From Sarcomyxa edulis (taxonomy: Eukaryota > Basidiomycota > Agaricomycetes > Agaricales > Mycenaceae): DNA of 64,000 nt. Shown one piece after another: positions 36,036-48,294 of the stretch. The DNA lies in assembly GCA_009761415.1 (NCBI GenBank), contig QUOL01000010.1:248001-312000 (forward strand), in the 5' to 3' direction. Both the position numbers and the translations under genes were made by a program. The notes under the pieces were generated by a model. The model saw only the letters and a list, made by a program, of their open reading frames with translations, was not told where the DNA came from and did not search any database. The stretch's first letter is position 1. Every line of letters begins with the position of its first letter.

Positions 36036-39000
36036 TCAATGCTTCGAACCACGAGACCGCATGCTCATCGTTCGCATAGTTGGGACTGTAAAGCAGAAGC
36101 TATCAATAAATCCGATCCCCGTCCCCAAAAATCAAGTGGCACGTACACATCATCAGTCCCTGAATATCCTTAACCTTGGACTGCTCGATAGATTTACGCA
36201 GAAGAATAACGCGAAGAGACGTCCATACTAACAGCAGGACGCCGAATGCACATGGTATTAACCAGTACAAAGGGGATAGATGGACCGAACCTCCAAAGAC
36301 GACGTGCAGAGGAGGGGTATAGACGATGAACATGCCGAGGCAGGCGCCTGCGATGATGCCAGCGAAATTCCATTTGTTCCCGATGATTCGTCTGTAGACG
36401 TAGCATTGGAGGCTCAGTAACGAGCGTTCAATCCCTATCGAAACTGACGTACCTTCCGAAGGGATAGCTGAAACGAGCTTTTACAGCGAATACCTGAGTG
36501 GCACGTTTTGGCTTAGTATACTGCAACGACAATGAGAAATGATGTTTACATTGAAGCATTGCATTATGAAGACCGAAAGGTAGACTGTATGGTTGATCGA
36601 GGAGCCAAGTGAGTGTGTATTCTTTGAAGGCAAGAAGTATGGAACGCACCGATAGACTGTGCTTGAGCTAGAGCATCAACTTGCTGAGAGGCAGTGATAG
36701 TCTGTCCTCGACTGTTGATAAAGTCCGCGCTACCTTTAGTGAAAAGATCTGCAAACGATTTGCTCAACTTTCTAGAGACCAGACTTTACGAGAACAGAAG
36801 GTCCAACTTACGACCCAATTTCTGCGCCCTCCGCAGATCACCCGGAGTAAACCCATTCTTGAAGAACACAACAAAATATGCGACAAGGCTATAATGCCCT
36901 ACCATCAGCTGTGGCTCAATACAAATAATCTAACCTCATGTAGACTTACGTTCCCAGCATCTCAATCACCCCAGCCTCGAGATACGCATAACTGAGAAGC
37001 TTCCCGTCTACGAGCGTCTCGTTATCAGATCTTTCAAACGTGTCTTCCCAAAATACACGAGTGAAAGGGGCTTTGAGCTTTGACGTAAATATCGAGAATC
37101 GGCTCGGGGGTATGATTTCTTGTGTCTCTGGGTCACGCGCAAGAGTCTTCGTTCTTCGTAGTGCTTTTTTCTTGCGGGAGAGGATGGAGCGGTCGGTGAC
37201 TGGGACAGAACGAAGAGTGCTCAGGCCTAGGTGGAAGACAATGAAAGACATGGGCAATCACCTGGCTTCCTCGGATTCATACGCATCAACCCTTCTTTCG
37301 TCTCAGGTTGATCCCATGCAAACGAGAGCTGCGTTTTATGTATCATTGACGTGGTAGAAAGAGATGAAGCTTGAATGGTAGGCACTCACAGCAACGAATA
37401 GTTCAAAACCAAGATCTAGAATTTACTGTGAACCTAATGAAACGCATCACGACATCGGGAAGGTACGCACCAATGACAAGAATGAGAATAGCGGATAGCG
37501 GTAAGGGTATAGGTACAACGACATCTAGTGAAAGAAATGAGTCAGAATTTTCTCCCCGCGTGATGTGTGGAAAATGTACAAAGTAGCTGAGGTATCACTT
37601 CGGGAGTACTGTGCGACAGAGTGTATCTATGCAGAGCAAAGACGAAGATTAGATCTTTCACAACAGAGTATCGTCGTCCTACTGACTGTATAGAGCGTTT
37701 CAAATTGGCAAAGATTTGACGGCCTTCCGCGACACCCTCTGTAATAAGATCAGTGTTAGTCCATTGATGAAATTAGGCTATACTCACTGACTGTGGAAGC
37801 AAAGTTGTCGTCTACAAAGTGGATGATATAAGTGACCAGACGTCTAGTTGGTAAATAAATAACATACCGAGAAGAATCATGTTGGCAGCTTCCTTCGAGA
37901 CATCGGACCCGGAGATGTTCATCGCTATCCCCAAATCTGCCTGCATCTGATATCAATAACAGGATAGAATTCAGTGCGCACTGATTACCTTCTTCAAAGC
38001 AGGAGAATCATTGACACCATCGCCGGTCCTACGAGAAAGTATTAAGCGACGCGAAAAAGGTTTGGGGACGATTATACTTACACGCCCACGATGTGACCTA
38101 AAGCCTGAGCACGTTTTACTGGTGACGTGCCGAGTATCAGTCAGATATTATCATTATCAGAAAGGATGAGGACCTACCTATCTCCAATTTGTGCTGGGGA
38201 GATGTTCGAGCGAAAACGATTTCCTGTTTGGCGAAGACTGAGATGCCAGCGTAAGTCCGTGAATACTTATGAAGTGACATATTCAACTCACTCTGATCCC
38301 ACTGCCAGCCTTGAAGGCTATCGATCTCGTCACCATGAACGACGACTGCATTGACTTCATCTTCGTAAATCTCTTCAACAGCACGACCAGTCTTGATACT
38401 GAGAGTCTCTTTCGTGTCACTGAGAATTAGATTGATCTTCCTCGCAATTGCTTCCGCAGTCTTGGGGTGATCGCCTATACCACACTGACCGTCAAACTCT
38501 CAGCAAATCCAGACGCAAAGAATGAGAACATACCAGTAACCATCATGACCTTGATTCCGGCCAGCCTTAAGGTACCAATAGCTTCGCGTACACCGTGTTT
38601 AGGAGGGTCTTCCAGTGAAACGAGACCAACGAAGCAATAATCAGACGTGGGGTAGTTTCCGTCGTTTTTGGTGAATGTATGTCCCAGTGGGTACTGGTCA
38701 CCTGGAAGGAGCGCTTGTGCACATGCGATGACTCGATGACCTCTAGATGCCATGTACTTTTACAAGATGTTGACATGATTATTTGGATCAGACATATCGA
38801 GAAATTCGGGCTTACGTTGTAGGCCTCGTCGTAACTTATTCTGAAACCGTCCGTTATAGGTTCAAGAGTGCTGTCGTTAAGATATGTTGAACATTTCGCC
38901 AAAACACGCTCTGGAGCTCCTTTGATGTATGCCGTCAGGACACCATCAGAGTGAGATTTTTCAACCTGGAGATGAGGATCAGAAAGCTTTTGGCATCTCT

Positions 39001-41493
39001 TGAAGAGGGGACAACTGACAATGACAAGGGCCCACTTGTTTGTTGAGTTGAAAGGAACTTCGAAGACTTTAGGATGCGTTTTCTGGTGGGCATCGTAATC
39101 CGCACTCAAAGACCGCCCAGCAAATCGAGTCAGCCCAGTCTCTGTAGCATCTCCCAGTATGACTCGTTGGTCGAAAGGAACGTCGATCTTGTCGAATTTG
39201 ACCCTGGAATTGAGCGCCGCGATATCAACCATTTCACGCATCCCTGGAGCGCCGATAGTGAACTTGGCCGTGGCTTCCTCGTCGTTATTTGACTACCGAG
39301 ATAGATCGATAAATGAAGACACGCATGAAGAGCGTGTTCGTACTTGGAAAGCAGAATACATTCGTCCTCCACTCCATAGATTCGTTACCTGTGATGGGAC
39401 TTGGTCGACCGGCAACTTCATATTTTGATAGGACATACCGTCATTTGGTTCCGAGTCAATGTACCTATGGAAGTTTCAAAGGTTAGAATAGAGGAGAACC
39501 CGGACTGGAGGGGTGTTTACCAGTCTTATCGGTGGCCAGAAGTGTTAACTATATAAGAAGTCAGTGTCGACCGAAATATTAGTCTGCTGCCATTTACCGA
39601 GCCTAAACAAGATATTGAGAAATGCTAAAGGAATGATGATGAGCACAAGACTCACCCAGAGTCTCAACTCCTTGAAGATCCTTGACCAACACGTTTTGCT
39701 TCGCCATTCTCTTAGCCGCGATAGATAACCTATGCACGGAAGTCAGCCAGAGTAGCCACAATCTACCAACAATGGGAGATGAACGAACAAGAGAGTGACC
39801 ACAGAAGGGAGACCTTCAGGAACAAACGCGACCAAGATTGAGACAGCAAAGGTCACAGTAAGAACTGCATTGCCTTTATATGCTGTAGTGATTCCCACAA
39901 CAAAGAAGATAATCGCAAAAACCACAGCGATACAAGATACCATCATGACGAATCGTCCACTATTATGTCTGATGAGCATATAGATGCAAACATGCTGAGA
40001 ATGGACAACTGACATTTCCACTCCCAATGGACTTTGATTCCCACTTTCTCCTCCTGTGAGTCCCGCAATCTGCCCTAAAGTCGTATCATCATCAGTTTCA
40101 TGGATGATTACGGGTCAAATTTGAACACTCGCCGATGAAAGTATGGTCCCCAGTGCGAACAACAGCTAAAGTGTATATGATATAGTCATGGAGACATCCA
40201 ATCCATGATTAAGCACTCATGACACTTACATCCCCATGCTTCACCGTTGACAATCAAGGTAGAGTTGAATACCTGGAATAATCAATGACAACAGAATTGG
40301 CGAGACACAGAATAACATGCACATACCAGATTCTCAGCTTCGACAGGACGTTGTTGAGACCCCTCGGATAACGGAAAACGTTCCTGGGGTTCCGATTCTC
40401 CGGTAAGACTACTGTTATCGACCTTTAGATCTGTAGCCGCGAATAGAACAAGGTCTGCGGGTGTTTTGTCGCCGACACGCTGGACCGGAGAGGAGTCGTC
40501 AGGTCTCGATGGTGTATGCAATAAAGTATAGACGTACAAGAAGGACGACATCTCCCTTTACAAGATCAGCAGCTGGGATAGACATGATCGACCGATCGCG
40601 GACCACGCGGCAAGAAGGAGGGATCATAGCTAGAAAGGATGCAAGGATAGCTTCCGACTTCTGCAGCTGGTAAAACTCGATAAAGGCATTGAGAAACGCG
40701 ACAGCAATCAAGATTCCTCCCAGGTACGTGTTTTGAAATGCACCCTTTCGAACGTGCCTCAGTGAGAAGGATAGAGTGGTAGGCGATAGTAATAGATCAT
40801 CTACCTTGAAGTCTATCCCCAGAATGATGTATTCTAGGATCCCGGCGACTATGAGAAGGATGTTGAACATTGTCTTGAGGCAATCAAAATACTGTGAAGC
40901 AATATTAGCGCATTGCAAAAACGGTAAGCCGATGAAACTTGCCTTTCGTAAAGCAGATTTTTTGATAGGAGGAGTAAGAACGTTGCGACCGTCGCGTTGA
41001 AGCCTAGCCTTGGCTTCTTCCGAAGTAAGGCCAGCAGAGTTTCCCGCATCCTTTGGGTCGATGGAAGTTCGAAGCGCACTAGCCAATTCAGCAAACGACA
41101 AACGGTGCTCCTGGATATCTACATTGTTCAGATCAGCTTCCTGGACCCCCTTTTTTGGCTAGAAAGTATGCCAGTATTAGATCGACTAAAGAAGAGAAGT
41201 AGATGCCCGTACCTTGTGTTCTTGTAAGTGTTCGTATCCCGCTGCGGAGAGATCTTTGTCTTCTTGGGTCATCGTTCGCTTCATTTCTGTAGAAGGCTGC
41301 GAGTCAGCACCCTCAAACGGCAACCACATCGCCAACACGTACCGATTTTAGGTCGCATGGGACCCATAGTGTGCTTCATGATGCCTCCATCGACATCGTC
41401 CGACTCCCCAAAAGCAACTGCACGGGTGACCTGGATCTCTTCGTCGTGTAGCGAATTGAGCTCATCCTGTCCTGACACCTTCTCTGAGTCCAT
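36036..41493 (-). CDS. P-type IIC (Na,K/H,K-type) cation ATPase alpha subunit
   Basis: Ion-pumping ATPase of the Na,K-ATPase alpha class found in some fungi. Seen from ATG 41493: a polar N-terminus; LTSEEAKARLQRDGRNVLTPP; M1-M2 (FNILLIVAGILEYIILGI, GGILIAVAFLNAFIEFYQ); GDVVLLRVGDKTPADL; SSLTGESEP (actuator TGES); M3-M4 (VVFAIIFFVVGITTAY, VSILVAFVPEGLPSVVTLL); LLATDKTGTLTRNQMT with the phosphorylated Asp, split by an intron; the nucleotide site KGAPERVL; DPPKHGVREAI, KVMMVTGDHPKTA; and [20 protein letters not shown]. Membrane segments continue to the C-terminus (GACLGMFIVY ... PCAFGVLLLVWTSLRVILLRKSI). About 20 introns and 1,090 residues. No partner beta subunit is seen nearby. The last exon (ending SRGSKH at 36036) is chosen from the canonical donor GTACGT. 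Confidence 0.9.
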
Positions 41494-42572
41494 GATACTA
41501 TCTGAGGGAGAGCTAGAGGAAGAAAGATAGTTGTGTGTCAGTATGAAGCGCGTCGTCCTAAAAGAACAAAGTCCAGAAATATCTGAGGCTTCTGGACGTC
41601 GAGAAATTCCAACATCCGGAGCAACATGCGTGTTGCGATTGGATGTCTCATACGAAATTTATTCTGAACCGTAAGCAATAGCGAACAGCCAAAAAACCTC
41701 AAAGATGTCTCCTGAGTGAATCGAGAATGCCACGTGGGTACCTAGTTCGAGCATGTAGCGGCGGAAGCTTTTCCCTCAGGGAAGGTGCCAACCATGGATA
41801 AGATTTGAAGAGTTTGGAGATAGCGAGGTGAACAATAACCTTCTGGATGCCAAAATTTTCCAGCAAGTTTAGATTTATGTCACGGTGCTCGAAAGTTCAG
41901 CCTCGAGGGTAGAACGGGGCTTGGCATGACGGCAACCTTGTCCTAGAATCGATGGATAGTATTTGATATACAGCCAGTAAGAGATATTCTCTCGCGCAAC
42001 AAGCAGTGATGAGAGAGTTGTACGCAAAGGAGGTGACATCAAAAAAGCTCGAGACGGCGTGGACTATTGCATAATGTGCCCTCTTTGGGTCGGTCCTAGA
42101 TCTACGGATGTCGTGAGGGTCCAAAGATGTTGCTCTCAAAGCGCTGCGTCGATAAGAGAACGAATCGTAGACTCGAAGTAATCAAATACGGCCAAGGTAC
42201 GGCGGGATCAGGGCGGGACTGGAACAGGTGACGCGATGCAACCTCTTGGACCGGGAAAGCGACGCAGTGACCAAAATATCCAGGGTACTCGTACCGTAAC
42301 CAAGAGATTTGGATTCCAAGATCTATGACTTAGTGGCATATGCATCATGTCTTTCAAAGATGTTGCCTGAGCAAATTTCGAGAGTCGGTGGCAGTGCCGT
42401 TATTTGACATGACCGGGAATTCTCAACACGTGAGCACCGCTTTTGACTTCAGGCCACTCTTTTCGCACAAACGCCCTTCTTGCGTATAACTGGCCTAGTA
42501 TTCGATATCTGAAAAGGTGAGTGCCAATGATGTATTTCCTCAACTCTGATTTAAGCTCACTTGTCTAGTGCA
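41494..42572. promoter_or_regulatory. divergent intergenic region, ATPase / F-box gene
   Basis: About 1.08 kb between divergent start codons. It carries the upstream regions of both genes; short frames inside it are not convincing. Confidence 0.4.
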
Positions 42573-44117
42573 ATGCCATCGTCACTCGAAACAGGCTCGA
42601 ACGATAATATCTCATATCATCCGAGTCCGGATCATATCACAGACGGCGACAAGATTCTGTCTGAAGAAGCCCTCCAGATCTCTAGATTAAACCTGGAGCA
42701 CAATCAACGTTTACCCATCGCGGCTTTCCCTACTGAGATCCTGAGCGATATCTTCGAAATAGCTAGCCAAGGAGACGACTTCATCGACACGATTGATCCT
42801 CCGTCGATACCCTTTCCAATCGTTGCCTCTCACGTCATGAGCCGCTGGCGCGAAACTGCCCTAAACACTCCGATCATTTGGACCGATATCAACATCTCCC
42901 CGTACTTGTCTCTGGATGCACTCGTGGCATACTTGAAAAGATCAAAAAAGTATCCCTTGAACGTAGTCTTCAATCACCCTGCGTATCAAGGTGCAACAAC
43001 ACGAGGACGCTCGGAACTGACTGCAGTCATGGCCTGCTATACGATGATTCCTCATTTCCGGCGTTGCCAGAATCTGTTGATCAAAACAAGCCCTTCCGTG
43101 ATAAATACACTTATACTTTTGGTGACCCAAATTGCCGCTCCACGTCTGCGTCGACTATCGATATCCACTTGGATAGGAGCAAACGATAAAATACTGCCAT
43201 CAGCGTTCGATAGGCCCCCCATATTCCTCGGGGGTACTCCCTTACTCTCCGTCGTTTGTCTCTCAGGTAGCGCCATGGCTTCGTGTCGTCCTGATCTCTT
43301 TTTCGTCACTTCACTCCACCTCCACCAGATCAACACAGAAGGGTCGATACACATGTATTGGTCACATCTCCGTAACATTTTCATAGCTGCACCATCATTG
43401 ACGCGTCTGTCGATTTCTGGGGACATCGTAGATTACGATTCGGAAGCAACCTGCGATAAGATCAGGGTGCCTTCTTTGCGTTTTCTGTGGCTCCAGTTCC
43501 TTGGGAAAAGTTTCCCAGATCCGACTATCAAGTTAATGGACATGATTGAAGCGCCTAACCTCGAATCTCTTACTATATGCTGCGCCTACGACAACGATAT
43601 AACGAACCTAACGCCCGAAGCCTTGGATCATATCACTTTCGATTTCGGTCTCCCTGCTCTCCGTTCGCTCACGTTAGCAGCTGACGAACTTGATGTTGAC
43701 TCGATTCGTTATCTGGCCTTAATGTGCCCCACCATCAAGCATCTACGCATCATCCGTGATGATATGGACCCTGGACTTGGAATCTACGAATATCTTAGCG
43801 AACCACATGCCCCGTTACCCTGGCCAGAGTTGACTGTTGTCGAATCTGTGGGCTTTATGGACCATGAAATATATGTCATGCTTCTAGCGCTTGTAGGGAT
43901 TCGAGCTTCGCGGGGTCATCCTCTTCAGACACTGCGTGTCGGGCCAGATCGAATACAGGATTTTGCGCATCTCCGAGGCGCGCTCAACATCGAGACATGC
44001 AGCCTCGAGTCGGCTCAAGGACGATGGTGGAGTCGCATTGATATAGAGCCGGCTTGGATGGGAGCATCCCCCTTTACATTGTGTGATTCAACTTCCCCCG
44101 CACGATCAAGGAAATGA
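42573..44117 (+). CDS. F-box-like protein
   Basis: Likely SCF ubiquitin-ligase substrate adaptor, target unknown. Seen: a single open frame of about 514 residues from ATG 42573, unusual here in lacking introns. A polar N-terminus is followed by a coiled segment (EEALQISRLNLEHNQR), then RLPIAAFPTEILSDIFEIAS, and further on VASHVMSRWRETALNTPIIW, the typical Agaricomycete F-box with the trailing W-x-x-I. The rest is repeating leucine-rich strands and helices (LLIKTSPSVINTLILLV, LRRLSISTW, LESLTICC, LRSLTLAADEL, IKHLRII). Agaricomycetes hold hundreds of such genes. An upstream exon is possible because a CTTGTCTAG acceptor-like word sits just before the ATG. Confidence 0.8.
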   Translation: MPSSLETGSNDNISYHPSPDHITDGDKILSEEALQISRLNLEHNQRLPIAAFPTEILSDIFEIASQGDDFIDTIDPPSIPFPIVASHVMSRWRETALNTPIIWTDINISPYLSLDALVAYLKRSKKYPLNVVFNHPAYQGATTRGRSELTAVMACYTMIPHFRRCQNLLIKTSPSVINTLILLVTQIAAPRLRRLSISTWIGANDKILPSAFDRPPIFLGGTPLLSVVCLSGSAMASCRPDLFFVTSLHLHQINTEGSIHMYWSHLRNIFIAAPSLTRLSISGDIVDYDSEATCDKIRVPSLRFLWLQFLGKSFPDPTIKLMDMIEAPNLESLTICCAYDNDITNLTPEALDHITFDFGLPALRSLTLAADELDVDSIRYLALMCPTIKHLRIIRDDMDPGLGIYEYLSEPHAPLPWPELTVVESVGFMDHEIYVMLLALVGIRASRGHPLQTLRVGPDRIQDFAHLRGALNIETCSLESAQGRWWSRIDIEPAWMGASPFTLCDSTSPARSRK

Positions 44118-45602
44118 CAAAGAGGAGGGTGTTCGACTGGCTGTAGACGTTGTACTTGCCAAGGCAGATGTAACCAAGGCGTGTTGGAGTTGAACATCGC
44201 TGTCTTCCCTGATACTTATCAATCACAAGAGATATTTTGACATTGAAAAATTGTGACTGCAGAGCGCTTCTTGAACGTGCCAGTGCGGGGCTCTTCATCG
44301 TGAATACTTTTCGAGCCTTCTCATTATGCCACACGCATAAGTTCTGGAAACATCTGTAAGTTGTCTGAGTAATATTCGAGTATCGAAGACAGGTCAACAA
44401 AAAAGTGTAGCGTTGATGGTCGGGAGAAGTGTTCTTGGAAGCTGACCGTTACGGCGGCCGTTACAGTCTTTGACCTCGACCATCATGATGCCTTTGAAGT
44501 TTGTAGCCTCTGACGACGACAGATACATCCCTGGAACGTCAGTCTCATTAGACATACCTGAGTACCGGACAGATACAGGTGCGTATATCCACTCAATAAT
44601 ATACTTGAAATCATTTTTCAGGACATGACTTTCACCGTTCTTCATCTACAATTTCGTACTGAGTTTCCGACCTCTTGAGGAATATACATGCCTAAAAACC
44701 TCATAGCTGGGTCCTAGATGCTGAGGTGATATACGACCTCTACTCTCCAATAATTGAGCAGCCAACATTCCCGTATCCTTCCGTCCGGCGTCGATCCTCC
44801 GAGTCGCGATCCTCGAACTGCTGGCCCACCCAAGCATGATTATCACTTCTCATCACCTGCGATGTGCTCTCACCCTTGGAGCTCAAATTACTTAACCCGT
44901 TCTGTCTGCGCGCGTCGGTAGCCTCTGGCGGACCGTCCCTTCACTTCACCCCCAGAGTCGTCTCGATCCATCACCGATTTTTCACTTGTGGTCTCTCTTC
45001 TTACCTGGAAGTCAATAGAAGTCTAGAAGGATTGCTACCTCATGACAGTGTAGTCCGACCTCTAGTCTAGCCTGCATGGGATGACTATAGACTGGATGAA
45101 AACATCCTAATGCAGGCTTATCTATTGTTTTCCATCATTCTCAGGCCACTTCAGCCCGACTTGTTCGAGGGAAGACCATTCACATAGTCCTTTTAAACGT
45201 ACAGGTCTACTATCTTACATAGCTTGTGCATAGGACGCCAATTCTGTACGTCATGCGCGCACCGCCCAAGATTCTCCCGAGGTCCGTTTTGATGCTCTTC
45301 TATGACCACCTGATATTTTGTGTTCTCTTCTCGACCGAAACGCATCGGACGTGGACCTCTCTCTCGCTATTCCTCTGACCTACTGCCTAGTCTCAGTACG
45401 GTGGACTCTCCCCGATGTGTGATTGTCCTGCTATCCGAGCTCATGCAGCGGCGGTCGTGTTCTTCCTCGGCCCAAGCATACCGCGACCACCTCGGGACGC
45501 CATGCATCTCAAAATACTATAAAATGACCCCCTCCCCGCCTTTGATCTGCCAAGTACCCACAGCGTCTATAGCTTCAGACAAACATCGAATAAATCTTCA
45601 AT
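44118..45602. other. intergenic stretch with weak minus-strand open frames
   Basis: Minus-strand frames at 44394-44645 (with VSVRYSGMSNETDVPGMYLS) and 44646-44837 (LGWASSSRIATRRID) look somewhat protein-like, but they could not be joined by a legal intron and have no recognised family, so no gene is claimed. The right end is the promoter of the first cerato-platanin gene. Confidence 0.35.
45518..45524 (+). promoter_or_regulatory. TATA box of the first cerato-platanin gene
   Basis: TATAAAA lies 79-85 bases upstream of the ATG at 45603, leaving room for a leader of about 50 bases; a CT-rich run (CCCCCTCCCC) follows it, as in many strongly expressed fungal genes. Confidence 0.6.
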
Positions 45603-46037
45603 ATGAAGTTCTCCAGCATCCTCTTCTCCGTCGTTCTCGCCGCTCTTCCATCCTTCTCGCTCGCCGATACTCTCGCGTACGACAACACCTACGATAACGC
45701 CAGTGGCTCTCTATCCACTGTAGCTTGCTCAGACGGTCCAAACGGCCTCGAGACACGCGGTTTCACCACCTTCGGCTCCCTCCCCAGCTTCCCCCACATC
45801 GGTGCTGCAGCAGCCGTCGCAGGCTGGAACTCGCCCAACTGCGGTACATGCTGGCAACTCACGTATACATCAGGTGGAACGACGAGGTCTATCAACGTAT
45901 TAGCCGTCGATCATGCGGGGAGTGGGTTTAACGTCGCGCAAGCGGCTATGGATGAATTGACTGGTGGACAGGCTGTCTTTTTGGGGAGGATTGATGTGAC
46001 TTCGAAGCAAGTTGCTTCGTCCGTCTGCGGGCTCTGA
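45603..46037 (+). CDS. cerato-platanin family secreted protein 1
   Basis: Small secreted double-psi beta-barrel protein of fungal cell walls, carbohydrate-binding and often recognised by plants. Seen: a signal peptide (MKFSSILFSVVLAALPSFSLA), then the mature start DTLAYDNTYDN, STVACSDGPNGLETRGF, FGSLPSFPHIGA, VAGWNSPNCGTCWQLTY, INVLAVDHAG, AQAAMDELTGGQA and SVCGL at the end. All four conserved cysteines are present. 144 residues, intronless in this reading, normal length. Followed about 370 bases later by a second member on the same strand, evidently a tandem duplicate. Confidence 0.94.
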   Translation: MKFSSILFSVVLAALPSFSLADTLAYDNTYDNASGSLSTVACSDGPNGLETRGFTTFGSLPSFPHIGAAAAVAGWNSPNCGTCWQLTYTSGGTTRSINVLAVDHAGSGFNVAQAAMDELTGGQAVFLGRIDVTSKQVASSVCGL

Positions 46038-46410
46038 TCGTCAAGGTACGGCGTTGCATCTTATAAATGCTTTGGATTGCGCTACAGGGTTTCGTCGTAG
46101 CTCTCAACGTTATCACGACAACAAAAATCATCACAAGTCGCGAGCATGTTTTGTACATAAAGGACTAGTATTGGACTTCATTTCATACGGACTTGGACTA
46201 CGAACACTTTACATATATCTGCATTGTTCCAGAAAATTCATACGAATTTGATGCTGATCAGTCTGAACGTTCTTCGATCTCCTTCATGCCTCTAAATCTC
46301 TAGTCAGCCACCCTCGACTCCTAGTCAATCGAGATTTGGTGCGTCTGTCACCCTCCTTTCACTCTGCTTTGACAACCCTCGCTTTCATTTTGGTGTATTC
46401 TACCTCAATC
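46038..46410. promoter_or_regulatory. spacer between the two cerato-platanin genes
   Basis: Contains the 3' end of the first and the promoter of the second gene. I see no TATA box as clear as that of the first gene. Confidence 0.4.
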
Positions 46411-46923
46411 ATGAAATGCCTCTCTTCCGTCGTATTATCATGCATCGTCAGTTCAATTCCCACTCTGGCTGTCTTACTGGGATATAACGACGTCTACGAT
46501 GACCCCAACGGATCACTCACGACCGTCGCCTGCTCCGACGGCACCAACGGCCTTATCACCCGCGGCTACACCACATTCAGCTCAATACCCTCATTCCCCT
46601 ACATCGCCTCCGTCTTCGCCGTCGCAGGCTGGAACTCGACGAACTGCGGTACATGCTGGCAACTCTGGTACACCGACGCGGATAAGAAGACGACGAGCAT
46701 CAACGTCCTCGCGATAGATTATATGGGGACCGTCGGTCCGCCTGGGTTGGATGATTCGGTAAAGGGTCCGGAAACTCACCTCAAGGATAACGAGGGTAGC
46801 AATGTTATCGAGGTCAATGTTTCTTTGGAAGCTATGAATGATTTGACGGGTGGGCATGCGGTTGAATTTGGTGTGGTGGATGTTGGGTATCAGAGAGTGG
46901 ATCCTTCTTTGTGTGGGATGTGA
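46411..46923 (+). CDS. cerato-platanin family secreted protein 2, with inserted loop
   Basis: Paralogue of the preceding gene. Seen: a signal peptide from MKCLSSVVLSCIVSSIPTLA, then YNDVYDDPNGSLTTVACSDG, LITRGYTTFSSIPSFPYI, VAGWNSTNCGTCWQLWY, TSINVLAIDYMG, then about 30 residues absent from the first paralogue (from GTVGPPGLDD to NVIEVN), then LEAMNDLTGGHAVEFG and DPSLCGM. The four cysteines are kept. 171 residues against 144 in its neighbour. An upstream GTG in the same frame is not a likely start; the ATG at 46411 opens a clean signal peptide. The insert is in frame and acidic, and could be an exposed loop or an unrecognised small intron. Confidence 0.9.
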   Translation: MKCLSSVVLSCIVSSIPTLAVLLGYNDVYDDPNGSLTTVACSDGTNGLITRGYTTFSSIPSFPYIASVFAVAGWNSTNCGTCWQLWYTDADKKTTSINVLAIDYMGTVGPPGLDDSVKGPETHLKDNEGSNVIEVNVSLEAMNDLTGGHAVEFGVVDVGYQRVDPSLCGM

Positions 46924-47428
46924 GACGTTGCGCTGGTATGTATATTAGATCATGTTATCCAAGGGTCAAATGCTGATACGATTGTCTTATAGGGTTATAG
47001 CGTATTCTTTCGATGTGTTCTAATCAGTATTTCGTGTAATAACGCGTTCTATGCTCAACATTTGTGCTCAGACTGTCTCAGGTCCAATCTGTACTCTGCT
47101 CTTTTGCTGCTCTTCTTGCTCTTGTAGGTCAACTCATCTCTTAGTTCATCCGAAGTGTAGATATCGGTGGAGGGACCGGCTACAATAACAGATAATGAGA
47201 CTAAAGACTATTCATCTTTCGAGTGGCTCAGTCCTCGTACATACAAATTGAAGGAGAATGAAATAAATACACGTGCATGATTGTCGTAAGTACCGTAGCT
47301 ATAGGATAAAAATATGGAAGAAGGGTCATAGAATGTCGAAATCATATACACCACGCCAAAAGCGAGGCGAGGGGGAAAGTCCAGGAGAGAAAAAATTCAA
47401 GTCAAAATCCAGGATAAGATATCAGATA
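46924..47428. other. convergent 3' intergenic region
   Basis: Between the second cerato-platanin gene and the membrane protein gene on the other strand. No gene is seen. Confidence 0.45.
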
Positions 47429-48294
47429 TCACAAAGATTCGATGAACTTCGTCCCTCCCCCCAGCGTTCGCATGGACGTACCCGACTGTGTGGAGAATTC
47501 GCGACCGTTCGCATCTGAGGTGTCGATAGTGATGGAATTCGGCAGACGCTCGGGAGAGGTAGTGCGTATCAGTCTGATAGAAGGCAAAGTATCCAATGAA
47601 GGAGAGAGCTGGGTATGGATTCTGGGAAGTGTGGAGTGAGATTCGAGGCTGTCTCGGGGCTGGGACGTGTTGTAGGAATCAAAAGTCGCAACAGGTGGTT
47701 GGAATGGAGAATCAAGTGGGGTGGCATCTCGCGAGTAAGAGATAGGGTGCCCTCCACCTGCCATCTCTCGTGTCACGTCCCTCGTCTGGCGAGGACCTTC
47801 ATCTCCAGAGTCTGAATCCCATTCATCACCTGATCCGGTCCGCGTCCATCCCCCCTGTCCTGAACTTTCCCGAGTGCGCTTTTTGTTCTTCGTGCCACCG
47901 ATACCCAAGATCGCCGTCAATCTGTTCGACCATGAATCTGAAGCGGAAGAAGAGGCTTTGTAGGTGTAGGAAGAGGTAGGTCCCGCCTTGTCATGATACC
48001 GGCTTCGTTGGCGACGATTAGCTTCGGTGTCGCCATCTGGGTGATTGCGCAGAAGGAAGAAGACGGCAGTGCATGAGACGATTATTATTAAAATCAGACA
48101 CACGATAACGGCGATGAAGCCTCCTGGTGAGAGTGGTCAGCAAGTGCAAGGCTGTAGGTTCCGGGAAGAATAAACATACCGGCTGAGCCACCTATTTTTG
48201 GGAGTTCGCGTTTGTCCAAGGACACTACGCCTAAAGCACGAGTATGTTCGTCTAATCGACGAGATAGAGGCATGATTTGGATGGGTGGCGACAT
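47429..48294 (-). CDS. single-pass membrane protein with Ser/Thr-rich cytoplasmic tail
   Basis: Function unknown. Seen: MSPPIQIMPLSRRLDEHTR, a short N-terminal part ending KIGGSAG, an intron (about 48128-48178), then a membrane helix GFIAVIVCLILIIIVSCTAVFFLL followed by basic residues and a long polar tail with SASDSWSNRLTAILGIGG, an acidic SGDEWDSDSGDEGP patch and many Ser-Pro/Thr-Pro sites. The C-terminus is GGGTKFIESL. About 265 residues. No signal peptide is evident, so it is probably a type III or tail-rich plasma-membrane protein. This architecture is common in Agaricomycete genomes without assigned role. Confidence 0.65.

Noticed and set aside
44394..44846. Possible small minus-strand gene
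   Set aside because: The two frames cannot be joined by an intron that keeps phase, and neither resembles a known family.
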